A stretch of 64,000 nt of DNA, taken from NCBI GenBank assembly GCA_003116995.1, contig BDSL01000113.1:248001-312000 (forward strand). Direction: 5' to 3'. Shown here piece after piece: positions 12,401 through 25,333 of this stretch (position 1 is its first letter; every line of letters begins with the position of its first letter). Below the pieces are notes generated by a model that was given only the letters and a program-made list of their open reading frames with translations, was not told where the DNA came from and did not search any database. Source of the DNA: Yamagishiella unicocca. Lineage: Eukaryota > Chlorophyta > Chlorophyceae > Chlamydomonadales > Volvocaceae. The position numbers were made by a program, and so were the translations under genes.

Positions 12401-15400
12401 TAACACGAAACCTAACGCGCTGAAGGCTAACGGTAATAACGAACTCAAACAGATTTGAAGGACCTACATATCTACCTACCAGCTAGCATGCGCCACTTGA
12501 TCACCCTACGTATGCACCTACTCGCCTAAACGACGTATCCACACTAAGTAAGTACATTCAACAAATCCATTGGTGCGCGAGGCCGCAACCGGCACGTGGG
12601 ACAGCATCGATCCGAGTTCGTGTCCCAGCCACCTGACGGCGTCCACCTACGAAACTAGGGCCGAGCCTAATAAGAGCCAAGATGCCAGTCCGCAGGACTT
12701 CGCTGCCTCGCCGTGCCGCCAGCCGGACCTAGAAAACCGCTAACCGCTAACAGTCGAAACCGCCTAGGAGGTCAGCAGGATTCAGCCGGCCCTAATTAAC
12801 CGCTAACAGTTAACAGCCGAAATTACACACTACAACTATTTGCCAACACTTTGAATGCGGCTTACCGTGCCAATGCAAGTATCGTACACTATTAGTGAGG
12901 CATCAGCGCCAACAGATGCCGCCCACAACCGTCGTACTTGCGGCATCGTTGTCGTACCACACGTGCGGCGGGCCGGGCCGCCTTGTCGCGCTTGGCCGCC
13001 GATGGGGCCGTGGGCCGCATGAAGCTTGGCGCCATAGCTTCACTACTGCTGTTGCTGCCGTCCTTCTGCCTTCGCTGCAGCGAAGCGCGCGCAGTGCTGG
13101 GGCGGCAGCAGGGAGTCGTTGCAGCTGTCTCGCTGGTATCGCAATTTTTGGATCCATCGCGCAACCATCGTTTCAGCCCAGCACAAGAAAGATTTCCCTG
13201 GCCTATGCCTTGTACGCCCCATATGTCTAGATTGAAGTAGAGCCCGCAAATGGCTTCTCGCTCTGGTCCCGCGGCTACCCTGCACTCACCCACGCGGGCA
13301 CTTCATCATGACTCCACTTCATCAAAACGACCGCACGCCATCCTCAGATGTACTTGAATTTCCACAGCACCGTTCGTCGGTGCTCTAACCGTTCCAAACA
13401 GCTCGCTCCGTGTGTCGCAAGCCGTTCATGTGTCTGCGCTTTGCTGTGGCTGTGACACACGAGCAAACACGAAGCGCTTGGGATAATGATAACGGAAGTA
13501 CAGATGCGCGCAGGCCTTTTTACGTATCGCCGTCAGTACTTGCTGGGCCCTACTCGAAGCCAGAAGCGACACGACTCCCCGAGCTTTACGCAAGACAGCT
13601 GCGTAAAGCTAACGCAAGCATAGCTTCGATTAGTGGATATACGCTGCGGAAAGCACGGCACAACCAACCGGCCAGCGACTGCTCGCGCATGCACGTACCT
13701 GGTGCCCTGCTCCAAATACATTGCGCTCTCTTCCCTGTGTTCACGAAAGCTCCAAATGCTTGCCAGATTTACCTCCCCACCCCACCTACAAGTCCTCGAG
13801 GCGCATGCGAGACCTCCTGCAAACGTAGCCAGAGCAGGAACGAATAAGTTCGGGGCACGGCGGTTTTACCTTCTGATCCGGCCCCCCCGCTCGGTTTGTC
13901 CACTCCCCACCTAAAACCGTTATTCCCCCCTTCCTCTCCTATGCCCTCCTACCCTGGCTGCGTTCCCCTCCAGCGCCATTACTCCACCAGTAGTAGCACG
14001 GCCCGCAATGCCCAACACACCCTACTAAACGGAGATCACGAACACGGTACGCATACAATTCCCCCCCTTCCCTACCGTGAGCGCCCGTCACCGCCGCTGG
14101 CCCCTGCGTGTTCCGCCAGTGTCAGGTGCCACCCCACCACTGGCCGCGTCTCATGACGGCGGCAGTCGCCAGCGCCGAGTGCTGCAAGATAAATGACCCA
14201 TTGGAGGCGCTGAAGCAGGTAGACAGCGGGGTGGGGCGGAACGAGGGGTGCGGGAGCAGCCGAAGAAGCAAGTGAATGGCACACAGGATGCTCTGGCAGC
14301 AGAGTCGACTGTATGAATCTCCGCATTCGCAGCGGAAAAGCAACGTAGGTTGCACTGACAGCAAAGGAGCAACCAGCCGCTGTCCAGGAGCCATTCGCGC
14401 ACCGCCTGCTGTCCCGCAAGTGTTGCCTGTGGCCCCGCAAAGCTGTTCGGCTTATTCAACTGTCTAGAATCGATATCAACCACGAAAGCTCACCATGATG
14501 TTATGTTAGTCTGTTCGTTAGGGCCGTGGGCCATGGACTTAGTGGACAACGCCAGCAGCAGGATGCGTTACGCGAGTCAGGGGGAATTAATGGTCTAATC
14601 AAGTAACCATAAAGCTTAATATTGTCAAAGGTCTGCGAAGAGGAGCCGCATGGCGCCGGAAGGTTTACCGTACTGCAGATAGCGAGATAGGGGATAGCCC
14701 TAGTTGAGGCTAAAGCTCGAGTATCACAACCAAATGAATTGTAAAATGTGACGCTCGCCTGCCCTAACTCAGCTTCTGGAAGAAGCAGGCAGCGCAGGAA
14801 CACAAACTTATTGCATACCGGTATCCAGCTGTTATATGTCGCTGCCTGCATCTTGGAGCAAGATTTGGGAAGGACAGCACCACTAAATGGTATGCTGGAG
14901 GCTACAGCAATAAGTTGCCGGTCTGCTGCCGATGGACGGTAGGATGGCGGGAAAGGCAACCGAGTACCAGCAAATTGAGCAAGAGCCTGGCTCTCAGCGC
15001 GATGCTGATGCCAACCAACGCCAGCGATGAGGTTCTGCTGGTCCCAAAGGTAATCAAGGCCCCACTCGTGGTTGCTGACGTCTGCGTTCGGTCAAACGGT
15101 GCTTCCACGAGCGGACTACAATAGGATGTGGGGGGATGTCGAGAGGAAATCCGTCGTCCGGCGTGCAAAGAGGGGAGGGTGGGGGCTGATGTGAGGAAGC
15201 AGGGACAAGCTTAGCATGGGGAGACCGGCTAAGGGAACAGGGTGCCTAGGCGGCACTCAAAGATATGGGTAGGAGGACGGGCCGCTGCCGAGAAGAGCAC
15301 TTGCTACGCTGGACGTCATCATGATTCCACACGGGATTGCACGTTGTGCTCCGGGCGTGTGTTTCAAGCTTGGAAACCTCGTTGACGGTGGCCACCGCCC

Positions 15401-16757
15401 ACTAACTCCGCGCTGCAAACGACGTGCTGTCTCTCCCTTTCCCCAGGCGCCTTGCACGTAAACCGAAGCTAGGACTTCAGCAAGCTGCACGCCAGCTGCC
15501 TGTTTCCCGAGGTGCGAATGAACCTGTATGAATGAACCCACAGGGCAGGCTATGTGGTGTGCACGGCGCTTGGCGGGGTTGCGGGGCAGGAGTGCTGTGT
15601 GGGGCTGGTCCCGCCCCGGCAGGACGGCGGCGGGGTATGAGTTGGCAAGGGGGGAGGAGGTAGGGTTGGCTCCAGGGAGCGGGTGCTGGCCCCGCATTCG
15701 CATTCGCTTGCGAAGTACACAGACCGGGTATTGTTGCGGCTGGACTGAAGGGTCGTGGGGCCCTCCGGGGACTCCACGGGGCGCGGTGCACCAAAGACAC
15801 CCACATCGCACGACCGCAACGCCCCCCATTGCGCCAGCCGAACGCGCTGCATCGCTGCACGGGTGCAAGCGCGCTGCGTGTCTCCGTGCCCTGCACCCTT
15901 TGCTCCCCGGATCCCACTCCTCCCCTACCCCTGCACTCAGGCAGCCGCGCAGCGCAGGAGCAGCCGCAGCGCCGCGGCCGCACCGGCTCGGACCTGGCGG
16001 TGCTGGACGAGGCGCATTGCGTTGTTCCCACGTTGAGGAGTCTGGTAGTCATGGCAGTCGCTCCCGCGACCTCACGCCCACCCGCCAGGTCACTTCCCTG
16101 GGCATCGGCGACACCACGGAGCCGCTGACCAGGTACATCGCGGACGCCGCGGCGGAGGCGGCGGCCGGACTGGCCACACGTGAGTGAGGGCTACAGCGGG
16201 TGGGGTGGGGGCCGGGGGCGCTTGCTTGCATGTGCCAATTGTGAGACCCGTGCTCCACCTGGCGAAGGCTCCTCCCAGCCGTCCAGACCACCCTTCGTGA
16301 CTGCCTTCTCCTGAGAAGCTTTCGAGTTCTGCTGCCGGCCGCCCTACTTGAGCTGCCCTTCTTTGCGCCGGTGCCCACTCCTGCCGTCGCTACAGGTACG
16401 ACAAGGAGCAGGGCCAGGGGGCGCTGCGTGAGGCGGTGCCGGCCACTTGTACACGGGCCTGCCCGAGCCGGGATCGCCCTCCCTGGAGCCGGCACGCGAA
16501 CCTCCAGGACCAGGCCTCTGCCGGCGAAGTCGCCGGCAGCGAGAGGTGCCGGCAGGAGGACATCCCCGGGCAAGGGTGCGCGCTGGTGCTGGTGCTGGGT
16601 GAGGGCGGCGACCAGGAGCGGCCTCCGAGAGCTGGAAGGGCGGTGAGGGCAGGGCGGGAAGGGTGAGGACGGGGCGGTCAGCAGGGGTTAGGGCCGCTGG
16701 CGCTGTGCTGGCGGTGCGCGCCGTGGGACATTGGGGGGAAGACGCATTCGAGTGCAG

Positions 16758-18370
16758 CTTGCCTACTGGCTGCTCGAGGAGCACCCGCAACGCGGCGATG
16801 GCGGTGCGGCAGCGCTTGATGTGGGGCTCAGCGCGTGGTCTGCGGCGTTTGGCAAGACGGACAGGACCTAGAAGTTTCGTGAGTGTGGCAGGAATCCCCT
16901 AAAGCTTGTAGGGGTCGCTCCGGGGGTCCCAGCAGAAAAGAGTTGCCCCTGCGCAACGCGGCCGGATGGGGCCCGCCGGGCCCGGGTCCGGAGGGCGCAG
17001 GCCTGGCTTCGGGGGCTTATTTGGCCGTGTGGTGTGTTGGTGGCACCGCACAGCTACCCACAGGACAACACTACAAATGACAGCGCCCCACCTCACCCTG
17101 TCCTCCGCTCGCCCAACCTCACCCTGTCCTCCACTCGCCCAACCTCACCCGCACCTCCCATCGTGCGCCGGACGCAGGCGACCGGAAGCAGCGGCTCGGC
17201 TCGCTGCCGCCGCTGGTCCAACCAGCCAGGCCTTCCTGCAGGAGCGCAGGCGGGTGGCGGGCAGCAGCCATTGTGTGTCACCATCGCCATCAGCACCGCT
17301 GCCACCACCACCACCACTACCCGGTGGTTGCCACGTCGGCTTCGATGCTGGTGGTGGGTCCCGTGGAGGCAGCTGTGGTTGCGGAAGTGGTCTACGTGCA
17401 GGTGCAGGGAGGCAGTGGAGACGGCGGCGGACCCGAGGAGGCGACGACGCCGCGGCCGCGACTGATGCGTCCAGGCCGCACCACCCATAGTGTGATCCGC
17501 AAGGTCATCCGTCGTTGCATGTTATGTCGGTTATGGGCCATGCATTTTACGGACGGCGACGGCGGGCGGGCGCTGCCGGAGCCTTTTGTACCTAGGTCGA
17601 GGGTGGGCGGCCGGGCGGGTGCCGCCGCTTAGTCATATGGTGGGTTCGGTTCGGGAGGGGGGCGTCAGCCAGGGGGTTGCTGCTGTGCGTGGGGGACCAG
17701 GGGGGTGCTGCTGTGCGGGGGGACCAGGGGGGTGCTGCTGTGCGTAGGGGACCAGGGGGGTGCTGCTGTGCGTGGGGGACCAGGGGGGCGCAGGGCCGAG
17801 CAGGGAGGTCGCAGAGGGACATGGAGAGCTACCGAAACCATTGACGTCCGAACCAGGCCCAACGATATTAAAAGAAGAGCGCTAAGGGTTCCACGTACTG
17901 GGGGGTATCGCATAAGGAGGTTGGCGGTCTGAAGCGACTGAAGGGTGCGGGTGGGATAGACGGGATGCTGGTTAGGGTTTTAGGGTTCGGTGTTGCTGTC
18001 CGAAGGAAACCTCTGGGGGAGCGCATCCGGTGGTTTCTACCCGCAACCGCCCACGTCTCATCTCGTCATGGTAATCCCTCAACGCAACATTCCTTCTCTC
18101 TTCTCAGGACAACGGTCAGCCGTACAGTGCCGCTGCTGGCAACAGCGACCTGGCCATGCTGCGCTGCTTGCGGCGGCTGGGCCTCTCCTGGCAGTCCTTG
18201 ACGGACTGGGCCTGGAGCTTCCTGTGCTGCGCTGGCTGGTAGAAGCGGGCTGCCCGGTGGATTGGGATGTGGCAGTGCAGGCGGCGGGCCGGCGGCCGGG
18301 GGTGGATCGGAACGAGGCGCTGGCGTGGCTGGCAGCCGAACGGCAGCAGCGATTAGGTTCATCGCAGTAG
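16758..18370 (+). pseudogene. Ankyrin-repeat-type gene remnant, unit copy 2
   Basis: Same structure as in copy 1. The exon-like 5' patch is 16758-16871 and the 3' patch 18108-18370, with the identical frame change inside the 3' patch. Because the lesion is shared by every full unit, it arose before the array expanded. Confidence 0.55.
17669..17789. repeat. 28-31 bp G-rich minisatellite, copy 2 (4 repeats)
   Basis: Same order of repeat variants as in copy 1. Confidence 0.95.
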
Positions 18371-21300
18371 CAGATGTGGCGACAGTCATGGTGGCAGATC
18401 CTGGGGTCAGTACAAGCGAGCTGGTGACCCGGTGAGCTGCTGCGGCTGCGTGGCGCCAGCAGGGCTGCAAGGGAGGTCCGGGGCTGCTGTCTGGCACGAC
18501 GCGACGTGGGCCCCGCCTGGGAAGGAGGGGCGGTCAGGGAGAGTGAAGCCGTTGACGCCAGTGACCGGAGGGGTCGGTCGAGGCGAGTGGGGGTTGGCCG
18601 GTGGTGGGGAGGGGTGCCGTCGGGGTGATGGGTGGTGTTCGCAGGTGGCGGTGGATGTCGACCAGGGGGGTATCACGCCGCCTAAGCTCGGTAACTCCTC
18701 TGCACGTGCCTGTCAGCCCTGGCAATTACCCCCACTGCTGGATAACGGGGAGGTATCCAAATGTAAATGAGCGCCGCCACGCCGTTCATAAGATGAATGT
18801 TTCTTTGCGTCATACAGCATCGCACTGAGCGCTGCCACTAATCGCCCACCCGTGGGTCGCTGGCGTAATTGACCATAAGCGTTTGTCCCTTTACTGGGAA
18901 GCCTCGCTTAGATCGTAATTTTCCCGTGGGTCGCTGTCGTCCAGATCATGCAAGAATGCACCCCTTACATGATGACGCATCATGGAAGCGTAAGGCTGCG
19001 AAGAACTAGCAGGTGATGGTGATCATCATCTGAGGTTATGCCCTGATGAATAGCAAAGCTGTTTGTTGACGGTTGGGCCCGACTAACCCACGCCATCCCA
19101 CGCTGCTCACCGCCTGGGATGCACTGCGGCCCCGCTGGCGCAAGATTTAGGCGTGGAGATAACAATTCCGTGTCGCAATTCATCCATGACCGTGCACTTG
19201 GCGGAAGAGTAGCCACTATCGATTGGACCTGCATTGCAGCAATAACCAAACCCAAAACCCTATGAACACCCTCCATTACGCAACATAGTGACATTTCCTG
19301 GCTACTTGGCAAATGCGACATTGGGCTGCATACCTGGCAGGCGCGTACCTCCGCAGAAAGCCACAGGGCTGGAGAGGGATATCAATTTGCCCGCCGGCAC
19401 TCCAGCTCGCCAGCAAGTAATGCATGTAGCAGTATGGGACAGGCGGCACTCGTCCCATACCGCATATCTTCCAGCGGTGCCGGCGGGTCACTCGGTCCTC
19501 CCCACACCACAAGCGTAATGCGTGAGCCCGCTGCGTTCAGTGATGAGGCCCCGGTAATGTCACGCAGGGCCTCCCCACGTGGCCGGGCTAGAAAACTGCA
19601 ACTCGACAGTCGGACCTCGCGCTCTGCTGCGCCGTGACTGGGACCATGGTAGGCTGGCAACACAGCGACCTGCAGGAGCAAAGAATCATACAGTGAAACG
19701 CTTGCACGGTGCAGAGACAGCCTGAAAGCCCGGGCATGTGAGTGAAGCTAACCTGACCAAAGCTAATGGCCACTCCCGTTCGTAAGAGCGCGTGCGGAGA
19801 TTGAACAGCGGCTGCAGTGACGTCCGTTGTCATACGGCCGCCCAAGCAGCGCCTCAGCCGCGGTGCCGCTGCGCCGCCGCCGCGCGCTAATCGACGTACG
19901 TTGTCCTACGGCAGGCAGGTGGCAGCGGGCAAGGGGCGAAAACACGACTTGGAACCCGTAGTACGCAAAGTGCATGAAGCCAGTTGTTGTCATGGTCGTC
20001 GGTTGTGACTTTGGGAATGGCGCCGGCCCGTTACCACAGCGTCATTCTGGGTATTCTATAACGGGATTTACCTGCGGTTCCAGCGAACGGGAGCTGTACA
20101 GTCAGAACATTTCCCAAGGCACGAAGCATGGCTGGATGGCATAATGAGAAGCCTCAAAGAAGGCCCCCAATAGTTCTGCAATGCACTTTTACCCAGATAT
20201 CGAATCCTGGGATGGTTGCGCTGTTGATTGCGGCAAACGAGTGCAGAACACGCCTTCAATGGACGTTCGCCAGGGCACGTCGGATACAGCTGCAACTATG
20301 AGGATTGCAGCTGCAAGTACATGTGCTTTAGGAGCAGCCACAAAGATGTTCTTGCAACATTGTGCTGAAATGCATACCCCAATCTTGAGATACCGGTGGT
20401 TGTCCTTCGAACGAATGTAGCCAGAACGGAGCTTACATCCACCGCTCTGAAGCAAGGTAACGTGGATGACTCAGTTGAAAGGAATTCCTGACATCATTGG
20501 ATGTGCAATAGGCCAGATGGATGGCTAAAGGCGGACATGCACCGTTTCGCCTTCGTAAGGGTCGACTCCAAATTGGTTGCTGGCTATCATTACTGTTAAT
20601 GCACAGGAAGCATGTGGTTCACAATCCAGTATGGACGCGGCAGAATGCAACAGCTACAAGGGAGCTGGAGCTGGGCAGTCCGCCCGCAGTACGATAACTG
20701 TCACTACTGCTTGCACTGCACTGGAAGGTCACTCGCCTGGACCTGGTCGTCATGAGCGCACCAGGGTATGAAAAGCTTCTAAGCACTATATGAATTTGTG
20801 ACCGAACAACGAGAGAAGCTATCGCCAGGTGGAGGCTTTCCGCGCGACTAATTCTCACGAATGAAAGTATTGACGGCCAATTTGCTGCATAGCAGCCAAT
20901 TATCAATTCCCCAGCACAAGGTGGATTATGGCACGAGTGCCAGGTAGTGCATCTGTACCGGTAGCGCAAGGAAAGGTTCGGCTGCGCTCCTGCGCTTGCA
21001 TGTGCTGAACATGGATAACGCATTAAGCACATTAAAGTGCAAATCTTTGTTTGGTTCACACCTGTTTATGGCCCTTTGAGGTGACCGTTCCTGACAGCCA
21101 CCCGGTTACTGTTTAAATCTTGCGCGACAGATCGATACATTTCGAGTGCTCTCTCAGCACCTAATTAACGGGTATCATCAGGATTGAGCAGCTTTATTTG
21201 GGTGGAGGCTTGCCGGTAGAGCGGCGAAGTCAATCTTCAATCCGTTCCCTACGTCCTCAAGTTTCTGCATGGTTTGGGTGCGAGGCCGCCTGATGGCTGC

Positions 21301-24300
21301 ACGGCGACGACCTAGTCGCGCACGATGCTACCATGAAGTGAACGGCCGGTAGCAGTTTGAAAACGATTTAGTGCACGGTTTGGCGCACGGTGGGTGGGTC
21401 GCAACCCGTCGCAACCCACGGGCCTGTCCAACCGGCCCACCCGGTGTTTAGGCCTGTCGCTACCTCAACTGGATGGGAAGTCCCCTTGTCGTTGACAAGC
21501 GACTTGGGTGGATCATGCCCGCATACCCAAGCTGTCCTGCCCCGAGCCTGCATGAGGAGCTGGTACTGTTTCGTGTGAGCTGTTGGGAGTTGGAGGTTAA
21601 CCGGCCGACGGGCGTGCTGAGCGTATCTGCCGATTTTGCGCGTGCGGCGCTGTCGAGGATGAAATGCACGTTTTTGAAGGAGTGGCCCATGTGAGCTTGC
21701 GAGCGAAGTTTGAGGACGCGACAACATTGCAGGGCCACGACAATGGGATAAGCGCCTCCGCTGGCCTTGGCCACCTTTCTCTCTGGGACACTAGGCACAC
21801 GGCGATGAAACGCCTCGCGCTAAAACGTTCACGGGGTTCACGAGGATGCACCCGCCCGCCAACGTGTCTTAAGAAGACTTATAACCCTCCGAGGTCCCCC
21901 CGGCTTTTACCGACGTCTGCGCGCTTGTGCGGAAGTTGTAACATGTAACCGAGAAGCTGAAGGCAGCCAACCACGACCTCCAGGAGCTGCTGCCGGGAGA
22001 GCCGGTGGTCGCATTGATGTATTGTGCGATTACATCCGGAGCATACCTGGCGAACGAAAGTAGCAAGGCGACCAGCCGGCCCACCCGAGACTAACTCAGG
22101 TTGCCTCGCTCCCTGGAGCAGACCTACACGCAGTACCGCCATCAGAATGCCGTAACTACACAGCAACAGCGACTGTTTCGGTAGGGGAGACAGGCCCCTC
22201 CAAAACAAACACTGCTGTTGTGTAGTTGGGTCTAATGTCGGCTATGCGTGCAGCCATTGACTAACAAGCGCACAGTTTAACAAACGTGCATCACTGCAAC
22301 GTAATGGAATCTCGACATACGAACACGGACGGAACCACCGGGATCGAAGGTTTACGCAAATACTAAATCGTCGCCAGTACGACAGACATTGACGAACACC
22401 ACCAGCCAAGCATTGTTATGACGCACACAGTTGTGCGCCCCATCAGCCATCACACACCAGTATTACTACACACACATCCGCATGATATGGCTCAGTCCCT
22501 GAAGGTGTAACCGCGCAGGGCAGTTCTGCGTATACCTACTATGACATTTAACACGAAACCTAACGCGCTGAAGGCTAACGGTAATAACGAACTCAAACAG
22601 ATTTGAAGGACCTACATATCTACCTACCAGCTAGCATGCGCCACTTGATCACCCTACGTATGCACCTACTCGCCTAAACGACGTATCCACACTAAGTAAG
22701 TACATTCAACAAATCCATTGGTGCGCGAGGCCGCAACCGGCACGTGGGACAGCATCGATCCGAGTTCGTGTCCCAGCCACCTGACGGCGTCCACCTACGA
22801 AACTAGGGCCGAGCCTAATAAGAGCCAAGATGCCAGTCCGCAGGACTTCGCTGCCTCGCCGTGCCGCCAGCCGGACCTAGAAAACCGCTAACCGCTAACA
22901 GTCGAAACCGCCTAGGAGGTCAGCAGGATTCAGCCGGCCCTAATTAACCGCTAACAGTTAACAGCCGAAATTACACACTACAACTATTTGCCAACACTTT
23001 GAATGCGGCTTACCGTGCCAATGCAAGTATCGTACACTATTAGTGAGGCATCAGCGCCAACAGATGACGCCCACAACCGTCGTACTTGCGGCATCGTTGT
23101 CGTACCACACGTGCGGCGGGCCGGGCCGCCTTGTCGCGCTTGGCCGCCGATGGGGCCGTGGGCCGCATGAAGCTTGGCGCCATAGCTTCACTACTGCTGC
23201 TGCTGCCGTCCTTCTGCCTTCGCTGCAGCGAAGCGCGCGCAGTGCTGGGGCGGCAGCAGGGAGTCGTTGCAGCTGTCTCGCTGGTATCGCAATTTTTGGA
23301 TCCATCGCGCAACCATCGTTTCAGCCCAGCACAAGAAAGATTTCCCTGGCCTATGCCTTGTACGCCCCATATGTCTAGATTGAAGTAGAGCCCGCAAATG
23401 GCTTCTCGCTCTGGTCCCGCGGCTACCCTGCACTCACCCACGCGGGCACTTCATCATGACTCCACTTCATCAAAACGACCGCACGCCATCCTCAGATGTA
23501 CTTGAATTTCCACAGCACCGTTCGTCGGTGCTCTAACCGTTCCAAACAGCTCGCTCCGTGTGTCGCAAGCCGTTCATGTGTCTGCGCTTTGCTGTGGCTG
23601 TGACACACGAGCAAACACGAAGCGCTTGGGATAATGATAACGGAAGTACAGATGCGCGCAGGCCTTTTTACGTATCGCCGTCAGTACTTGCTGGGCCCTA
23701 CTCGAAGCCAGAAGCGACACGACTCCCCGAGCTTTACGCAAGACAGCTGCGTAAAGCTAACGCAAGCATAGCTTCGATTAGTGGATATACGCTGCGGAAA
23801 GCACGGCACAACCAACCGGCCAGCGACTGCTCGCGCATGCACGTACCTGGTGCCCTGCTCCAAATACATTGCGCTATCTTCCCTGTGTTCACGAAAGCTC
23901 CAAATGCTTGCCAGATTTACCTCCCCACCCCACCTACAAGTCCTCGAGGCGCATGTGAGACCTCCTGCAAACGTAGCCAGAGCAGGAACGAATAAGTTCG
24001 GGGCACGGCGGTTTTACCTTCTGATCCGGCCCCCCCGCTCGGTTTGTCCACTCCCCACCTAAAACCGTTATTCCCCCCTTCCTCTCCTATGCCCTCCTAC
24101 CCTGGCTGCGTTCCCCTCCAGCGCCATTACTCCACCAGTAGTAGCACGGCCCGCAATGCCCAACACACCCTACTAAACGGAGATCACGAACACGGTACGC
24201 ATACAATTCCCCCCCCTTCCCTACCGTGAGCGCCCGTCACCGCCGCTGGCCCCTGCGTGTTCCGCCAGTGTCAGGTGCCACCCCACCACTGGCCGCGTCT

Positions 24301-24977
24301 CATGACGGCGGCAGTCGCCAGCGCCGAGTGCTGCAAGATAAATGACCCATTGGAGGCGCTGAAGCAGGTAGACAGCGGGGTGGGGCGGAACGAGGGGTGC
24401 GGGAGCAGCCGAAGAAGCAAGTGAATGGCACACAGGATGCTCTGGCAGCAGAGTCGACTGTATGAATCTCCGCATTCGCAGCGGAAAAGCAACGTAGGTT
24501 GCACTGACAGCAAAGGAGCAACCAGCCGCTGTCCAGGAGCCATTCGCGCACCGCCTGCTGTCCCGCAAGTGTTGCCTGTGGCCCCGAAAAGCTGTTCGGC
24601 TTATTCAACTGTCTAGAATCGATATCAACCACGAAAGCTCACCATGATGTTATGTTAGTCTGTTCGTTAGGGCCGTGGGCCATGGACTTAGTGGACAACG
24701 CCAGCAGCAGGATGCGTTACGCGAGTCAGGGGGAATTAATGGTCTAATCAAGTAACCATAAAGCTTAATATTGTCAAAGGTCTGCGAAGAGGAGCCGCAT
24801 GGCGCCGGAAGGTTTACCGTACTGCAGATAGCGAGATAGGGGATAGCCCTAGTTGAGGCTAAAGCTCGAGTATCACAACCAAATGAATTGTAAAATGTGA
24901 CGCTCGCCCGCCCTAACTCAGCTTCTGGAAGAAGCAGGCAGCGCAGGAACACAAACTTATTAAGCAGAATGCGAGTA

Positions 24978-24982
24978 TTACA
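24978..24982 (-). terminator. Polyadenylation signal TGTAA of the LINE
   Basis: The coding strand of the LINE reads CCTTGTAATACTCGCATTCTG just before its 3' end at 24962. TGTAA about 16 nt from the cleavage site is the usual green-algal arrangement. This supports both the element's polarity and its 3' boundary. Confidence 0.65.
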
Positions 24983-25333
24983 AGGGAGCCAGAACGGCTC
25001 AAGCGCGGAAGCGCAACCAGGCGGGCCCGATGGGCCAGACCACGACACGGGTCACTGGGCAAAAGAGCCCGCCCTCACCGGCCGGGAGGGGGCAAAAGCC
25101 GAAGGCAGCCAAACACGAGGACACGGAGAAGGCAGCACACACAACTCAAAGCACGGGGAGGAGAACAAGCGCGTCCAGACAACACGAACCACCTGCACCA
25201 AGCCAGCAGCGAGACGCGAGGAACGCGTTCCGGCAAAACGGGGGCCCCAAGCCCCAGAACCCAAAAGCACCCACAAAAGACAGCAGAGCGGGGGCCTAAG
25301 GCCCAGAAAAACGCACCCGAGTCAGCCGTCGGG

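Larger units (their letters stand above)
10088..20206. repeat. 10.1-kb tandem unit, copy 2
   Basis: Period from copy 1 is 10087 bp. Compared with copies 1, 3 and 4 it lacks 33 bp at about 12206-12213, and the deletion junction has only an AC microhomology. It carries the 74-bp segment (about 19822-19895) that copy 1 has lost. Through most of its length it shares base variants with copy 1 (for example TGTGCCGAACATGG near 10876). In the stretch around 19260-19510 it matches copy 3 rather than copy 1. Confidence 0.97.
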